A stretch of DNA of 64,000 nucleotides, taken from UBA1433 sp964581565. GTDB lineage: Bacteria > Bacillota > Clostridia > Eubacteriales > UBA1433. Shown here one piece after another: positions 16,060 through 25,961 of this stretch. A model generated the notes under the pieces. It saw only the letters and a list, made by a program, of their open reading frames with translations, was not told the DNA's origin and made no database searches. The first letter of the stretch is position 1; every line of letters starts with the position of its first letter. The stretch lies in NCBI GenBank assembly GCA_964581565.1, contig CAZOOZ010000001.1:1-64000 (forward strand). Reading direction: 5' to 3'. Both the position numbers and the translations under genes were made by a program.

Positions 16060-17133
16060 ATGGATACAATTCAAAGAAAAAGAACAAACGAGGTAAAAAT
16101 AGGTAGCGTCATCATTGGCGGGGAACAAAAAATTGCCGTGCAGTCTATGACAAAGACCAATACGGCGGATATAGAGAATACAGTCAGGCAGATCAATGAA
16201 CTTGATAATGCCGGGTGTGATATTATTCGCGTCGCAATCCCCGACCATCGGGCAGCAGACACTGTGCGGCAAATCAAGCGACAAATTACGCTTCCTTTGG
16301 TGGCGGATATCCATTTCGACTATAGGCTTGCTATAAAATGTATGGAGAACGGAGCAGATAAAGTAAGAATCAATCCGGGCAATATCGGAGGATATGAAAA
16401 AGCTTCGCACGTCTTAAAAACAGCCGAAAAATACGGCTGCGCAGTGCGTATCGGAGTTAATTCAGGTTCGCTTTCTAAGGATTTACTCCAAAAATATGGT
16501 TCTCCAACACCGAAAGCTTTGCAGGAAGAAGCAATCAGATATGTGGAATTTGCAGAAAAAGAAGATTTCTCCGACTTGGTTATATCAATAAAATCTTCGG
16601 ATGTATACACTACCTATCAGGCGAACATGCTTTTTAGCAGTAGCTGCACCTATCCTCTCCATATAGGCGTCACGGAAGCCGGCACTTATCATGACGGCAT
16701 CATAAAGTCTTCTGCGGGTATGGGGGCACTGTTGTTAAACGGAGTCGGTGATACACTGCGGGTTTCCTTAAGCGAAAACCCGGTCGAGGAAGTGCTTGCG
16801 GCCAAGAGTATGCTAAGTTTACTTGGAATACAAAAATATGGGATTGAAGTAATTTCCTGCCCCACGTGCGGCAGATGCAAAGCAGATGTGATCCGTTATG
16901 CGAAAGAAGTCAGAGAAAGAACAAAAGAAATCTCTGCATATGTAAAAATAGCAGTGATGGGCTGTGTGGTAAACGGGCCTGGAGAAGCAAAAGAGGCCGA
17001 TTTGGGGCTTGCGTTTGGAGCGAGCAATGCGGCTTTGTTTGAAAAAGGAGTTATCACACAAACAGTAAAAGAAGATGAAGCAATTTGTATTCTGCTTGAA
17101 AAATTAGACGAATTACTAAAAAGCAAACACTGA
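16060..17133 (+). CDS. ispG: 4-hydroxy-3-methylbut-2-en-1-yl diphosphate synthase (GcpE)
   Basis: A 357-residue 4Fe-4S enzyme of the MEP isoprenoid pathway. The TIM-barrel part carries VQSMTKTNT, LPLVADIHFDYRLA and VRINPGNIG. The C-terminal cluster-binding part has SCPTCGRC and MGCVVNGPGEAKEADLG, supplying the cysteines. ATG 16060 follows GGAG. It feeds the precursor pool used by UppS upstream. The MEP gene dxr is not at its usual place in this operon. Confidence 0.96.
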   Translation: MDTIQRKRTNEVKIGSVIIGGEQKIAVQSMTKTNTADIENTVRQINELDNAGCDIIRVAIPDHRAADTVRQIKRQITLPLVADIHFDYRLAIKCMENGADKVRINPGNIGGYEKASHVLKTAEKYGCAVRIGVNSGSLSKDLLQKYGSPTPKALQEEAIRYVEFAEKEDFSDLVISIKSSDVYTTYQANMLFSSSCTYPLHIGVTEAGTYHDGIIKSSAGMGALLLNGVGDTLRVSLSENPVEEVLAAKSMLSLLGIQKYGIEVISCPTCGRCKADVIRYAKEVRERTKEISAYVKIAVMGCVVNGPGEAKEADLGLAFGASNAALFEKGVITQTVKEDEAICILLEKLDELLKSKH

Positions 17134-17150
17134 TAATAGGGGAGGGAGTA

Positions 17151-20100
17151 ATGAACAATAAACATCTTAGCGAATTTATTGATACAACCGGTATTGCAAA
17201 TGCCGAAGGCTGTATCATTAAAAAAGTATTGCTGACTAAAGAGAATGATGCGGTTTTTTATTTACTGTCGGAGAATATTCTTGGCAGTGAAGATATTGAT
17301 GAGATTAAAAAAAGAATATATGAGAAGTATCATTTTTTTAAGCAGATAAAAATTATGCAGACTACAATTAAAAAAATGAAGCTGGATACATATATTAAAG
17401 ATAATCAGAAAAAAATTATTAAGTATCTTGCTGATGAAAACACGTCGTCAGCTTTATTTTTATCTGAAAATTGGTATGTCAAAGAAGATATCGTTCATAT
17501 ACCGGCCCTGTCAAAGAATCATTTAGATATGCTTTCGGAACAGCTGATCGAGCAGAAAATAAGATCTTATATAAAAAGAGATGCGGGATTAGATGCTACC
17601 GTACAGTTTGAAATCATACAATTAGATAACACTGCCGGCATTAAAGAAGATCCGGCGGACACTCATGACGAAAGCAAAAATATGCCGCAGCAAAAAAAGA
17701 AAAAACCAACAGATAGTTTTAATAAAAAAATGATGCAAAAAAATATCGGTCATGTAGCCGGAGAACTTCTCTATGGCAGGGCAAGCAAACAGAAGATACA
17801 AAGCCTTGAAAATGTATATTTAAGGCAGACAGGAGAGACGATTGCTGCTTGCGGGAGATGTTTCTATGCTGAAATTGTTGAGAACAGGCTGCGTTCTTAT
17901 ATCAAAGTATATCTCAATGACGAGCAGTCTTCCGCCGAAATTAGAATAAATTGTGATAAGAGTGAAATAGAAGAACTTTTTGATAAAATAAAAAAAAGCA
18001 GACACGCGCAAATTTTTGGGAAAATCGCATTTGATGAGTACAGAAACGATCGATATATCCAGTGTTATGGATTCTTCAAAACAGAGATCGGTGAATATAC
18101 AGATGAGAGCAAGCAGAAGAGAGTGGAGCTTCATTGTCACAGTCAATACAGTGAGCGGGATGCGGTCTCTAAAATAGAAGATATTTTTTATAAGCTCAGC
18201 AAAATGGGTCATCAGGCCGTGGCTATTACGGATCATGCCGGTGTGTATGCGTACCCCGATGCGTATGCATTATCAAAAAAATATGGAATTAAAGTCATAT
18301 ATGGCCTTGAAGCGTATATGGTTGACGACGAAAGCTTTGTTTTAAGTCAGAAAACCGAGGCACCCATAGATAGTGAAATCATTGTTGTGGATGTCGAGAC
18401 AACGGGGCTGTGTGCGCGAAATGATGAAATTATAGAGCTGGCCGCCGTTAAAATAAAAAATTCAAAAATCATTGATACTTATTCGGCATTGGTAAAGCCA
18501 AAAAGACCCGTTCCGCAGCGAATTACTGCGCTGACATCTATCACACAGCAAATGTTGGAAAATGCCGATAAATTGCAAAAAGTGATGGACGGATTTATGT
18601 GTTTTGCAAAAGATACGCAGGTGCTTTGCACACATAACACAGCTTTTGATTCCGCATTTATCAATAAAGCATTGCGCCAGACAGGGTATGACGAAAGATT
18701 TATTTATCTGGACACCCTCCATCTGTGCAGGCGTGTATATACACAGTTAAAGACATATAAGCTGAAATCGGTCACGAAATTATTAAATATTGATATAGGG
18801 CATGCGCACAGGGCTTTGGATGATGCGGTGGCAACGGCAAAAGTGCTGCTGCATATTCTCGCTGCCGCAAAGGCAGATGGCCTTTGCTCGGTAGGTGAAC
18901 TCAAAGAGTATAAAAAATCACCCGAAAGTGATAAAAAGGCACCTCATATGCACTGTACAATTCTGGTGAAAAATAAACAGGGGTTGAAAGATTTATATAA
19001 GCTTGTCTCGAATTCTAATCTTCGGTATTTCTACAGGCGGCCAAAAATGTTGAAAAGCGAAATTGCTTTATATAAAGAAAATTTTGTTATCGGAAGCGCC
19101 TGTGATTCTGGAGAGATATTTCAGGCATTTATGGATGCGCGAAATGAGCAGCAGCTTTTAAAGCTTGCAGACTTTTACGACTATTTGGAAATTCAGCCTG
19201 TCGGTAACAGCATGCATTTGGTAAACGATGGTATACTTTCTTCAAAAGAGGATATTATACAAATCAATAAAGATATTATCTCTCTTACGGAAAAAGCAGA
19301 CAAGTATTATGTAGCTACGGGAGATGTGCATTTCGTTGATAAAAAAGACAGCATATACCGCGCGGTGCTGCTCAATGCCTTAAAGTTTGACGATGCGGAT
19401 AGTCAGGCACCGCTCTATCTTCGAAACACGTCCCAAATGCTGGATGAATTTTATTATTTGGAGCAAGAAAAGGCTTATAGGGCAGTCGTTGAGAATACAC
19501 AAGCCATAACAAACCTTGTAGAAGATGCTATCCGCCCGATACCGGAAGGTTCCTATCCGCCGGTATTGGAAGGAGCGGAAAAAGAGGTTGCAGAGTATAT
19601 CTATAAAACAGCACATGAAAAATATGGAAAAGCCTTGCCGGAACTCATTGAAAAAAGCATAGAAAAAGAAATCGGAGTAATTGAAAAATATAATTATTCC
19701 GTATTATATTACTTAGCTCAAAGAGTAGTGCATAAAGCAAAAGATGACGGATATCTTGTGGGTTCCAGAGGATCTGTGGGCTCATCACTGGCGGCAACAT
19801 TTTTGGGTATCACCGAGGTAAACCCGCTTCCTCCTCATTATGTATGCCCAATCTGCAAACATACGGAGTTTGCGGATGTGAAAATATATGGCGTCGGTGC
19901 GGATTTGCCAGATAAAGATTGCCCGCATTGCAACTGCGCATATGAAAAAGATGGTTTTGATATCCCGTTTGAGTGTTTTTTGGGTTTTGAAGGTGATAAA
20001 GAGCCTGATATCGACTTGAATTTTGCAAGTGATTATCAAGGCAAAATCCATAAATATGTGGAAGAGATGCTGGGTGTTGAAAATGTGTTCCGTTCAGGAA

Positions 20101-21422
20101 CGATCAGTAAAGTTGCGGGAAGCCTTGCGAGAAATTATGTTAAAAAATATTTGGATGACCGAGGGCTGGTTATGAATTCAGCCGAGCAAAAACGTCTCGA
20201 AATAGGATGCAGTGATGTGAAAAGTACTACAGGTCAGCATCCGGGAGGGCTTATCATTTTGCCGCAAGGTATGGAAATCTATGAATTCACACCTGTTCAG
20301 TATCCGGCGAATGATGAAAGCAAAAAAGTAATCACGACATCTTTTGATTATGATGCACTCAAAGGCAGGCTTTTAAAACTGGATTTGCTCGGGCACGATG
20401 ATCCGTCTATGATCAATGCGCTTCAAAAATTGACGGGATATGATGTTAACAAAATTAAATTTGATAACAAAACAGTGCTGAGCTTATTTACATCGACAGA
20501 GGCACTGAATCTGAAAGACGGTGATATTCTCACGGATGTGGGCACATACGGCGTGCCTGAATTCGGAACAAAATTCGTTCGTGAAATGTTAAAACAAGCC
20601 CAACCGCAGTGCTTCGACGATTTGATACGTATATCGGGGCTTTCGCATGGCACGGATGTTTGGATCAATAATGCTGCAGAATATATTAAAAACGGCACAG
20701 CTACCATAAAAAATGTTATTTCAACGCGTGACAGTATTATGCTGTATTTGATACAAATGGGCATGGAATCCAAAACAGCTTTTGACATTATGGAACGTGT
20801 CCGTAAAGGTAAAGGTCTCAAAGATAGTGATATTGAAAAAATGAAAAAAGTCGCAATTGATGATTGGTACATTGATTCGTGCAATAAAATCAAGTACATG
20901 TTTCCAAAAGCGCATGCGGCAGCCTATGTCATGATGGGGTTTAGGGTAGCCTATTATAAAATATATTATCCGCTGGCGTATTATTCCGCATATTTTTCAA
21001 TACGGTCTAAAGATTTTGATTTAAAAACGATTCTCAAAGGGCCGGATGCCATTAAAAAGGAAATAAAAAAATACTACTCATTAAAAAGCATGACGCAAAC
21101 ACAAAAAGATACGTTGATTACACTTGAAATCGCGCTTGAAATGTTATGCAGAGGATATGAATTTGAAACAATCACGCTCGGCAAATCACATTATAATGAT
21201 TTTATTATTGCAGATAATAAACTGGTGCTTCCCTACAAAGTTATAGAAGGTGCGGGAGAAAAAGTTACGAAAAAAATTTATGAGCAAAGCAAGATTGCCT
21301 CTTTCACATCGATTGAAGATTTAAAAAAGCGAACATCGGCTTCAACGGCGGTGTTGGAAGAGCTGATTGCGCTCAAAGCACTGGATGGTCTCCAGAAAAC
21401 AGATCAGTTTGCATTTTTTTAA
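17151..21422 (+). CDS. polC: DNA polymerase III alpha subunit, PolC type
   Basis: The 1423-residue replicative polymerase of low-GC Gram-positives. Order seen: N-terminal and OB regions (1-320), a PHP domain starting VELHCHSQYSERDA (about 324), a 3'-5' exonuclease inserted in PHP (VVDVETTGL at about 412, HNTAFDSAFI, HRALDDAVATAKVL), remaining PHP, then the polymerase palm with GSRGSVGSSLAATFLG and the catalytic EPDIDLNF. A zinc-type CPICKH...CPHCNC segment lies between those two. ATG after GGGGAGGGAG. Last gene of the pyrH run. Confidence 0.98.
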   Translation: MNNKHLSEFIDTTGIANAEGCIIKKVLLTKENDAVFYLLSENILGSEDIDEIKKRIYEKYHFFKQIKIMQTTIKKMKLDTYIKDNQKKIIKYLADENTSSALFLSENWYVKEDIVHIPALSKNHLDMLSEQLIEQKIRSYIKRDAGLDATVQFEIIQLDNTAGIKEDPADTHDESKNMPQQKKKKPTDSFNKKMMQKNIGHVAGELLYGRASKQKIQSLENVYLRQTGETIAACGRCFYAEIVENRLRSYIKVYLNDEQSSAEIRINCDKSEIEELFDKIKKSRHAQIFGKIAFDEYRNDRYIQCYGFFKTEIGEYTDESKQKRVELHCHSQYSERDAVSKIEDIFYKLSKMGHQAVAITDHAGVYAYPDAYALSKKYGIKVIYGLEAYMVDDESFVLSQKTEAPIDSEIIVVDVETTGLCARNDEIIELAAVKIKNSKIIDTYSALVKPKRPVPQRITALTSITQQMLENADKLQKVMDGFMCFAKDTQVLCTHNTAFDSAFINKALRQTGYDERFIYLDTLHLCRRVYTQLKTYKLKSVTKLLNIDIGHAHRALDDAVATAKVLLHILAAAKADGLCSVGELKEYKKSPESDKKAPHMHCTILVKNKQGLKDLYKLVSNSNLRYFYRRPKMLKSEIALYKENFVIGSACDSGEIFQAFMDARNEQQLLKLADFYDYLEIQPVGNSMHLVNDGILSSKEDIIQINKDIISLTEKADKYYVATGDVHFVDKKDSIYRAVLLNALKFDDADSQAPLYLRNTSQMLDEFYYLEQEKAYRAVVENTQAITNLVEDAIRPIPEGSYPPVLEGAEKEVAEYIYKTAHEKYGKALPELIEKSIEKEIGVIEKYNYSVLYYLAQRVVHKAKDDGYLVGSRGSVGSSLAATFLGITEVNPLPPHYVCPICKHTEFADVKIYGVGADLPDKDCPHCNCAYEKDGFDIPFECFLGFEGDKEPDIDLNFASDYQGKIHKYVEEMLGVENVFRSGTISKVAGSLARNYVKKYLDDRGLVMNSAEQKRLEIGCSDVKSTTGQHPGGLIILPQGMEIYEFTPVQYPANDESKKVITTSFDYDALKGRLLKLDLLGHDDPSMINALQKLTGYDVNKIKFDNKTVLSLFTSTEALNLKDGDILTDVGTYGVPEFGTKFVREMLKQAQPQCFDDLIRISGLSHGTDVWINNAAEYIKNGTATIKNVISTRDSIMLYLIQMGMESKTAFDIMERVRKGKGLKDSDIEKMKKVAIDDWYIDSCNKIKYMFPKAHAAAYVMMGFRVAYYKIYYPLAYYSAYFSIRSKDFDLKTILKGPDAIKKEIKKYYSLKSMTQTQKDTLITLEIALEMLCRGYEFETITLGKSHYNDFIIADNKLVLPYKVIEGAGEKVTKKIYEQSKIASFTSIEDLKKRTSASTAVLEELIALKALDGLQKTDQFAFF

Positions 21423-21429
21423 GAATAAG

Positions 21430-21458
21430 TTGCATAAGCATAACAAATATGATATACT
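21430..21458 (+). promoter_or_regulatory. Predicted sigma-A promoter of the rimP-nusA-infB operon
   Basis: TTGCAT (21430-21435), a 17-base spacer and TATACT (21453-21458). Expected start near 21465, placing the next hairpin at the very 5' end of the message. Confidence 0.65.
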
Positions 21459-21469
21459 TGTTACGCATA

Positions 21470-21493
21470 AATGAGTGGGGCAACCCACTCATT
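21470..21493 (+). promoter_or_regulatory. 5'-end hairpin with GCAA tetraloop in the nusA-operon leader
   Basis: AATGAGTGGG (21470-21479) pairs perfectly with CCCACTCATT (21484-21493) around GCAA, a GNRA tetraloop. GAGTTTTATAT follows, then the rimP ribosome site GGAGG at about 21506. It could stabilise the message or be an attenuation or NusA-sensitive element; the T-run is short. Confidence 0.6.
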
Positions 21494-21515
21494 GAGTTTT
21501 ATATCGGAGGATAAA

Positions 21516-21977
21516 ATGTCTAAAATCATACGAAAGGCCGAAGAAATAGCAGAAAAAACAGCTGAGTCATTAAGCCTTGAACTTGTATATATTGAGTTTG
21601 TAAAGGAAGGGAGCGCGCGTATCTTAAGGTTTTATATCGATAGGGAAGGCGGCGTTACAACGCAGGATTGCGAAGCGTTCTCGCGCAGCATCAGTCCTCT
21701 TTTGGATGCAGAAGATTTTATAGAGGGCAAATATTACTTGGAAGTATCTTCTCCTGGCATTTGTCCGCCTATTCGAAAAATAAGCGACTATAACAAATAC
21801 AGCGGCAGACTGGCAGACATAGCCTTGTATACTGCATATGAAGGAAGAAAAAAATTTACAGCGCAGATAGTTAGGCTCTCTGATGATGAAAAAGAAGTAT
21901 TATTTAAAATAGAAGATACAGTTTTTGCGGTTCCGATTGAAAAAATCAGTAAAGCAAAGCTTGCTTATGAGTTTTAA
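21516..21977 (+). CDS. rimP: Ribosome maturation factor RimP
   Basis: A 153-residue factor needed for 30S assembly. The N-terminal alpha/beta domain carries LELVYIEFVKEGSARILRFY, then IDREGGVTTQDCEAFSR, and YLEVSSPGICPPIRK precedes the C-terminal SH3-like part. ATG 21516 follows GGAGG; the longer in-frame start at 21471 would lie inside the leader hairpin and is rejected. nusA follows 16 bases later, the standard pairing. Confidence 0.95.
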   Translation: MSKIIRKAEEIAEKTAESLSLELVYIEFVKEGSARILRFYIDREGGVTTQDCEAFSRSISPLLDAEDFIEGKYYLEVSSPGICPPIRKISDYNKYSGRLADIALYTAYEGRKKFTAQIVRLSDDEKEVLFKIEDTVFAVPIEKISKAKLAYEF

Positions 21978-21993
21978 CTGGAGGAAAAAATAA

Positions 21994-23115
21994 ATGAATA
22001 AAGAATTTTTGCAAGCACTTGAAGAAATTCAAAAAGAAAAAGGCATCAACAAAGAAGAATTAATTGAAGCTATAGAAACAGCATTAATTTCTACGTATAA
22101 AAAACATTACGGGTCTGAGGAAAATATCAAAATCACAATAGACAGGGACACCGGAGATGTAAAAGTGTATTCTATCAGGCAGGTTGTAGATGAAACGCAT
22201 CCGCTCGAAGATGAAATCAGCATACTTCAGGCAAAAAAAATCAAGCCTGATGTTGAGCTGGACGAGTTTTTGGAAGTGGAAATAAATCCAAAAGATTTCG
22301 GCCGAATTGCCGCGCAGAATGCAAAACAGCTTGTCATTCAAAGAATAAAAGAATCCGAGAGAAATATTATTTATGACGAATTTTATCAAAAACAAGATGA
22401 GTTGATAACAGGGATTATTCAAAGAAAAGAAAGCAATAATAATATCATAGTGGATCTGGGGAAAACAGATGGGGTTTTAAACGTTGCAAACCAGATAAAA
22501 GGAGAACACTATTATCAAGGTATGCGTATTAAGGCGTATGTGGCAGAAGTGAGAAAAACGACGAAAGGGCCCCATATTATTCTGTCAAGAAATCATATCG
22601 GACTGCTCAGAAGGCTGTTTGAATTGGAAGTACCTGAAATCTATTCGGGGGTGGTTGAAATCAAAGCCATCGCCAGAGAAGCGGGCAGCAGAGCAAAAAT
22701 ATCCGTTTATGCGGAAGACGAAAATATTGATCCGGTAGGATCTTGTGTCGGGGCAAGAGGACTTCGCGTGCAAAATATCGTCAATGAATTAAACGGTGAA
22801 AAGATCGACATCATTAAGTGGGATAAAGATCCGGTCGTCTATATTTCAAGTGCACTAAGTCCCGCTGAAGTGTTGAAAGTAGATATTGATGAAGAAAATA
22901 AAGTAGCTCATGTCGTTGTTGCGGATGATCAGTTATCACTTGCGATCGGTAAAGAAGGGCAGAATGTGCGCCTTGCGGCAAAGCTCACAGGATGGAAAAT
23001 AGATATTAAAAATAAAAGCGAAGATGAAAATGCACCGGCGGTGGATCCTGATATTCAAAAGGAAAAAGATTTGCTTGATAGCTTAGTTGATGAAATCAAT
23101 AATCTGGCTCAATAA
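21994..23115 (+). CDS. nusA: Transcription termination/antitermination protein NusA
   Basis: A 373-residue RNA-polymerase-binding factor controlling pausing and termination. The N-terminal domain (1-125) is followed by S1 (about 135-200, TGIIQRKESNNNIIVDLG) and two KH domains (GSCVGARGLRVQNIVNEL, then NGEKIDIIKW near 250-270, and IGKEGQNVRLAAKLTGWKID near 320). It lacks the C-terminal acidic repeats of the E. coli protein, as usual in Firmicutes. Confidence 0.97.
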   Translation: MNKEFLQALEEIQKEKGINKEELIEAIETALISTYKKHYGSEENIKITIDRDTGDVKVYSIRQVVDETHPLEDEISILQAKKIKPDVELDEFLEVEINPKDFGRIAAQNAKQLVIQRIKESERNIIYDEFYQKQDELITGIIQRKESNNNIIVDLGKTDGVLNVANQIKGEHYYQGMRIKAYVAEVRKTTKGPHIILSRNHIGLLRRLFELEVPEIYSGVVEIKAIAREAGSRAKISVYAEDENIDPVGSCVGARGLRVQNIVNELNGEKIDIIKWDKDPVVYISSALSPAEVLKVDIDEENKVAHVVVADDQLSLAIGKEGQNVRLAAKLTGWKIDIKNKSEDENAPAVDPDIQKEKDLLDSLVDEINNLAQ

Positions 23116-23127
23116 GGGGGCTGCGGC

Positions 23128-23433
23128 ATGAAAAAAGTTCCAATTAGAAGCTGCCTGATTTGCAGGGGAAAATATGACAAAAGAAGACTTTTTCGAATTG
23201 TGAAAAATAAAGAAGGAGAAATCTTTTTTGATAAAAGTTTAAGGGCAAACGGGCGTGGCGCATATGTATGTGACAGCCAAGAGTGCATAGAAAAAATTAA
23301 AACTACAAATAAGCTTGATAGAGCATTTGACATTGATATAAATCAGGATATCAAAACACAAATTTATAATCGGATTTGCGAAATAAAAAATTCAAAGGAG
23401 GGAAATGTATATGGCAGCAATAAGGGTTCATGA
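23128..23433 (+). CDS. rnpM: RNase P modulator RnpM (YlxR, DUF448)
   Basis: A 101-residue basic protein with the YlxR signature RSCLICRGKYDKRRLFRIV and RANGRGAYVCDSQECIEKI. In other Firmicutes this family binds RNase P RNA. Its 3' end overlaps the infB start by about 23 bases. The L7Ae-like gene ylxQ that often sits between ylxR and infB is absent here. Confidence 0.9.
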   Translation: MKKVPIRSCLICRGKYDKRRLFRIVKNKEGEIFFDKSLRANGRGAYVCDSQECIEKIKTTNKLDRAFDIDINQDIKTQIYNRICEIKNSKEGNVYGSNKGS

Positions 23434-25603
23434 ATTATCGAAAGAAATGAATATATCCAGCAAAGAACTAGTTGAACAGCTTAATCATTTAGGCATTCCC
23501 GCAAAAAACCATATGAGCGCTTTGACTGAGCAGCAGGTGAAATATTTTAAAAATAACTACGGAAAACAAGCCGGTGTATCTAATAAAGCAGAACTTAAAC
23601 AGGAAAGTCAGACTCAAGTGACTGCACAGTCGAAAAAAGATAAACAGAAAAAAAACGTGCACATCAAGAATGTGGAAGGAAATGCCGATGCAGCAAAGAA
23701 GAAAGACAGAAGTGCAAAATTTACTCCTAAACCTGCAGGAATGAATAATAAAAATGAAAAAACAAGCAGGCAAAATAATGCGAAAGTTGTAAAGAAAAGC
23801 AAAGGAACATATAAGAGAGAGAAACTGAGAAGATTAAACAAAGAGGGAGCCGGACAAGAAATCATCATTCCTCAAATGCTCACAGTCGGAGAACTTGCTG
23901 ATGTAATCGGTAAAAATTCAATTGAAATTATAAAAAAATTAATGGGCCTCGGCGTTATGGCTACGATTAATCAGGAAATAGATTTCGATACAGCCTATAT
24001 TGTATGTCAGGAATTTGATATTGAAGTCATTATGGAAGAGGACGAGGATATCGTTGACAGAATTCTCGAGGAACATTACGAAAATGAAGATGAGCTTTCT
24101 CCGAGACCGCCGATTGTGACTGTTATGGGGCATGTAGACCACGGAAAAACCTCTTTGCTTGATGCTATTCGTAACACAAATGTTATTGCGGGCGAAGCGG
24201 GACGGATCACGCAGCATATCGGTGCGTATATGGTCAACTTAAAGGGTGAAGATATCACTTTTATTGATACACCCGGTCATGCGGCTTTTACTCAAATGCG
24301 CTCAAGAGGGGCAAAAGTCACAGACATTGCTGTTCTGGTCGTTGCAGCCGATGACGGCGTGAAACCGCAGACGATTGAGGCAATCAATCACGCTAAGGCA
24401 GCGCAGGTTCCTATCATCGTAGCCATTAATAAAATGGATAAGCCTACTGCCAATGCCGACAGAGTGATGCAGGAGCTTACAGAGTATGGGCTGATTGCGG
24501 AAAATTACGGCGGAGACACGATCTGTGTTCCTATATCCGCGCTGAAAAATGAAGGCATTGAAGAGCTTCTTGAAATGATTTTACTTGTTGCCGAAGTTGA
24601 AGAGCTTAAAGCAAATAAAAATAAGAATGCTGTCGGAAACGTCATAGAAGCGCAACTAGACAGCCAAAGAGGAACCATTGCCACAATACTTGTGGAATCA
24701 GGAACACTCAAGCTGGGCGATATCGTTGTAAGCGGCAGTATTTACGGAAAAATCAAAGCCATGAGCAACGAAAAAGGGCAAAAACTTGAAACGGCAGGCC
24801 CATCGTGCCCGGTAGAGATCATGGGGTTTAGCGAAGTGCCCATTGCCGGAGATAAGTTTTATGTGGTGGAAAGCGAAAAAGAGGCAAGAAAAATAACACA
24901 AAGCCGCATTAATAGGCAGAAGACGGATGCGCAGAAAAAATCCGCACCGATTTCACTCGAAGATTTATTCAGTAAAATTCAGCAGGGGAATTTAAAAGAA
25001 ATTAATATTCTTCTTAAAGCAGATGTGCATGGTTCGCTTGAAGCAATCAAGGCCTCACTGCTTAAACTTTCAAATGAAAATGTTAAAATCAATATTATTC
25101 ATGGTGCTGTAGGCGGTATCACAGAGACCGATGTAACACTTGCGGCAGCATCCAATGCACTTATATTGGGCTTCAATGTCCGTCCGGACGCGAATGCAAA
25201 AAAATTGTCTGCAAAAGAAATTGTCGATATCAGAACATATCGCATCATCTATGAACTGATAGAAGATATTCAGGCAGCTATGGAAGGGATGCTGGATCCG
25301 GAATTTAAAGAAGTGGCTACCGGCACTGCCGAAGTACGCCAGATATTTAGAGTACCGAATGTAGGTGCAATAGCAGGATGTTATATCGTAGACGGAGCCA
25401 TCAACCGCAATGAAAGTGTTCGGGTGATTAGGGATGGCATAGTTATCGCAGAATCCACGATTACATCGCTCAAAAGGTTTAAAGACGACGTTAAAGAAGT
25501 GGCAAGTGGTTATGAATGTGGAATAGGGATCGATAAATTCAACGATTTTAAAGAAGGCGATATGATAGAAGGCTTTAAAATGGTTGAAGTAGAAAGGGTT
25601 TGA
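23411..25603 (+). CDS. infB: Translation initiation factor IF-2
   Basis: A 730-residue GTPase that brings initiator tRNA to the 30S subunit. Begins MAAIRVHELSKEMNISSKEL (IF2-N). A lysine-rich, low-complexity linker runs about 55-145, then a second IF2-N, then the G domain: G1 GHVDHGKTSLLD (near 240), DTPGHAAF, NKMD. Domains II-IV follow. I choose ATG 23411, 9 bases after AAGGAGGG, over ATG 23405, which is too close to the ribosome site. Translation is probably coupled to the overlapping rnpM. Confidence 0.97.
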   Translation: MAAIRVHELSKEMNISSKELVEQLNHLGIPAKNHMSALTEQQVKYFKNNYGKQAGVSNKAELKQESQTQVTAQSKKDKQKKNVHIKNVEGNADAAKKKDRSAKFTPKPAGMNNKNEKTSRQNNAKVVKKSKGTYKREKLRRLNKEGAGQEIIIPQMLTVGELADVIGKNSIEIIKKLMGLGVMATINQEIDFDTAYIVCQEFDIEVIMEEDEDIVDRILEEHYENEDELSPRPPIVTVMGHVDHGKTSLLDAIRNTNVIAGEAGRITQHIGAYMVNLKGEDITFIDTPGHAAFTQMRSRGAKVTDIAVLVVAADDGVKPQTIEAINHAKAAQVPIIVAINKMDKPTANADRVMQELTEYGLIAENYGGDTICVPISALKNEGIEELLEMILLVAEVEELKANKNKNAVGNVIEAQLDSQRGTIATILVESGTLKLGDIVVSGSIYGKIKAMSNEKGQKLETAGPSCPVEIMGFSEVPIAGDKFYVVESEKEARKITQSRINRQKTDAQKKSAPISLEDLFSKIQQGNLKEINILLKADVHGSLEAIKASLLKLSNENVKINIIHGAVGGITETDVTLAAASNALILGFNVRPDANAKKLSAKEIVDIRTYRIIYELIEDIQAAMEGMLDPEFKEVATGTAEVRQIFRVPNVGAIAGCYIVDGAINRNESVRVIRDGIVIAESTITSLKRFKDDVKEVASGYECGIGIDKFNDFKEGDMIEGFKMVEVERV

Positions 25604-25607
25604 TAGT

Positions 25608-25961
25608 TTGTCTTATCGTGTAGATAGAATCAATGAAGAAATCAAAAAAGAGCTCAGCAGGCTTATCCGGGATGAGCTTAATGATTACAGAATCAAAGAC
25701 AGAATGATCAGTATTGTTAAAGTTGATTGTTCCAATGACTTTAAATTTGCAAAAGTGTATATCAGCGTTATCGAAGGCAAAGAAGTAAGAGATGAAGTAA
25801 CAAGCGCGCTTAACAATGCAAAAGGATATTTAAGAAGAGAGCTGGGAAAAGTATTAAAAACATATCATACACCTCAGATAACCTTTATATCGGATGACAC
25901 TTTAGAATACGGCATCAAAATAAATAAACTATTAAAAGAATTAGATAAAAATGATAAGTAA
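25608..25961 (+). CDS. rbfA: Ribosome-binding factor A
   Basis: A 117-residue KH-like factor for 16S rRNA 5'-end maturation. SYRVDRINEEIKKELSRLIR opens the protein and TPQITFISDDTLEYGIKINKLL closes it, both typical. It starts with TTG four bases after the infB stop. The preceding infB end supplies only a weak AAAGGG ribosome site. Confidence 0.94.
   Translation: MSYRVDRINEEIKKELSRLIRDELNDYRIKDRMISIVKVDCSNDFKFAKVYISVIEGKEVRDEVTSALNNAKGYLRRELGKVLKTYHTPQITFISDDTLEYGIKINKLLKELDKNDK

Noticed and set aside
20423..20899. 158-codon minus-strand open frame opposite polC
   Set aside because: Shadow of the polymerase core; no ribosome site or recognisable motif.
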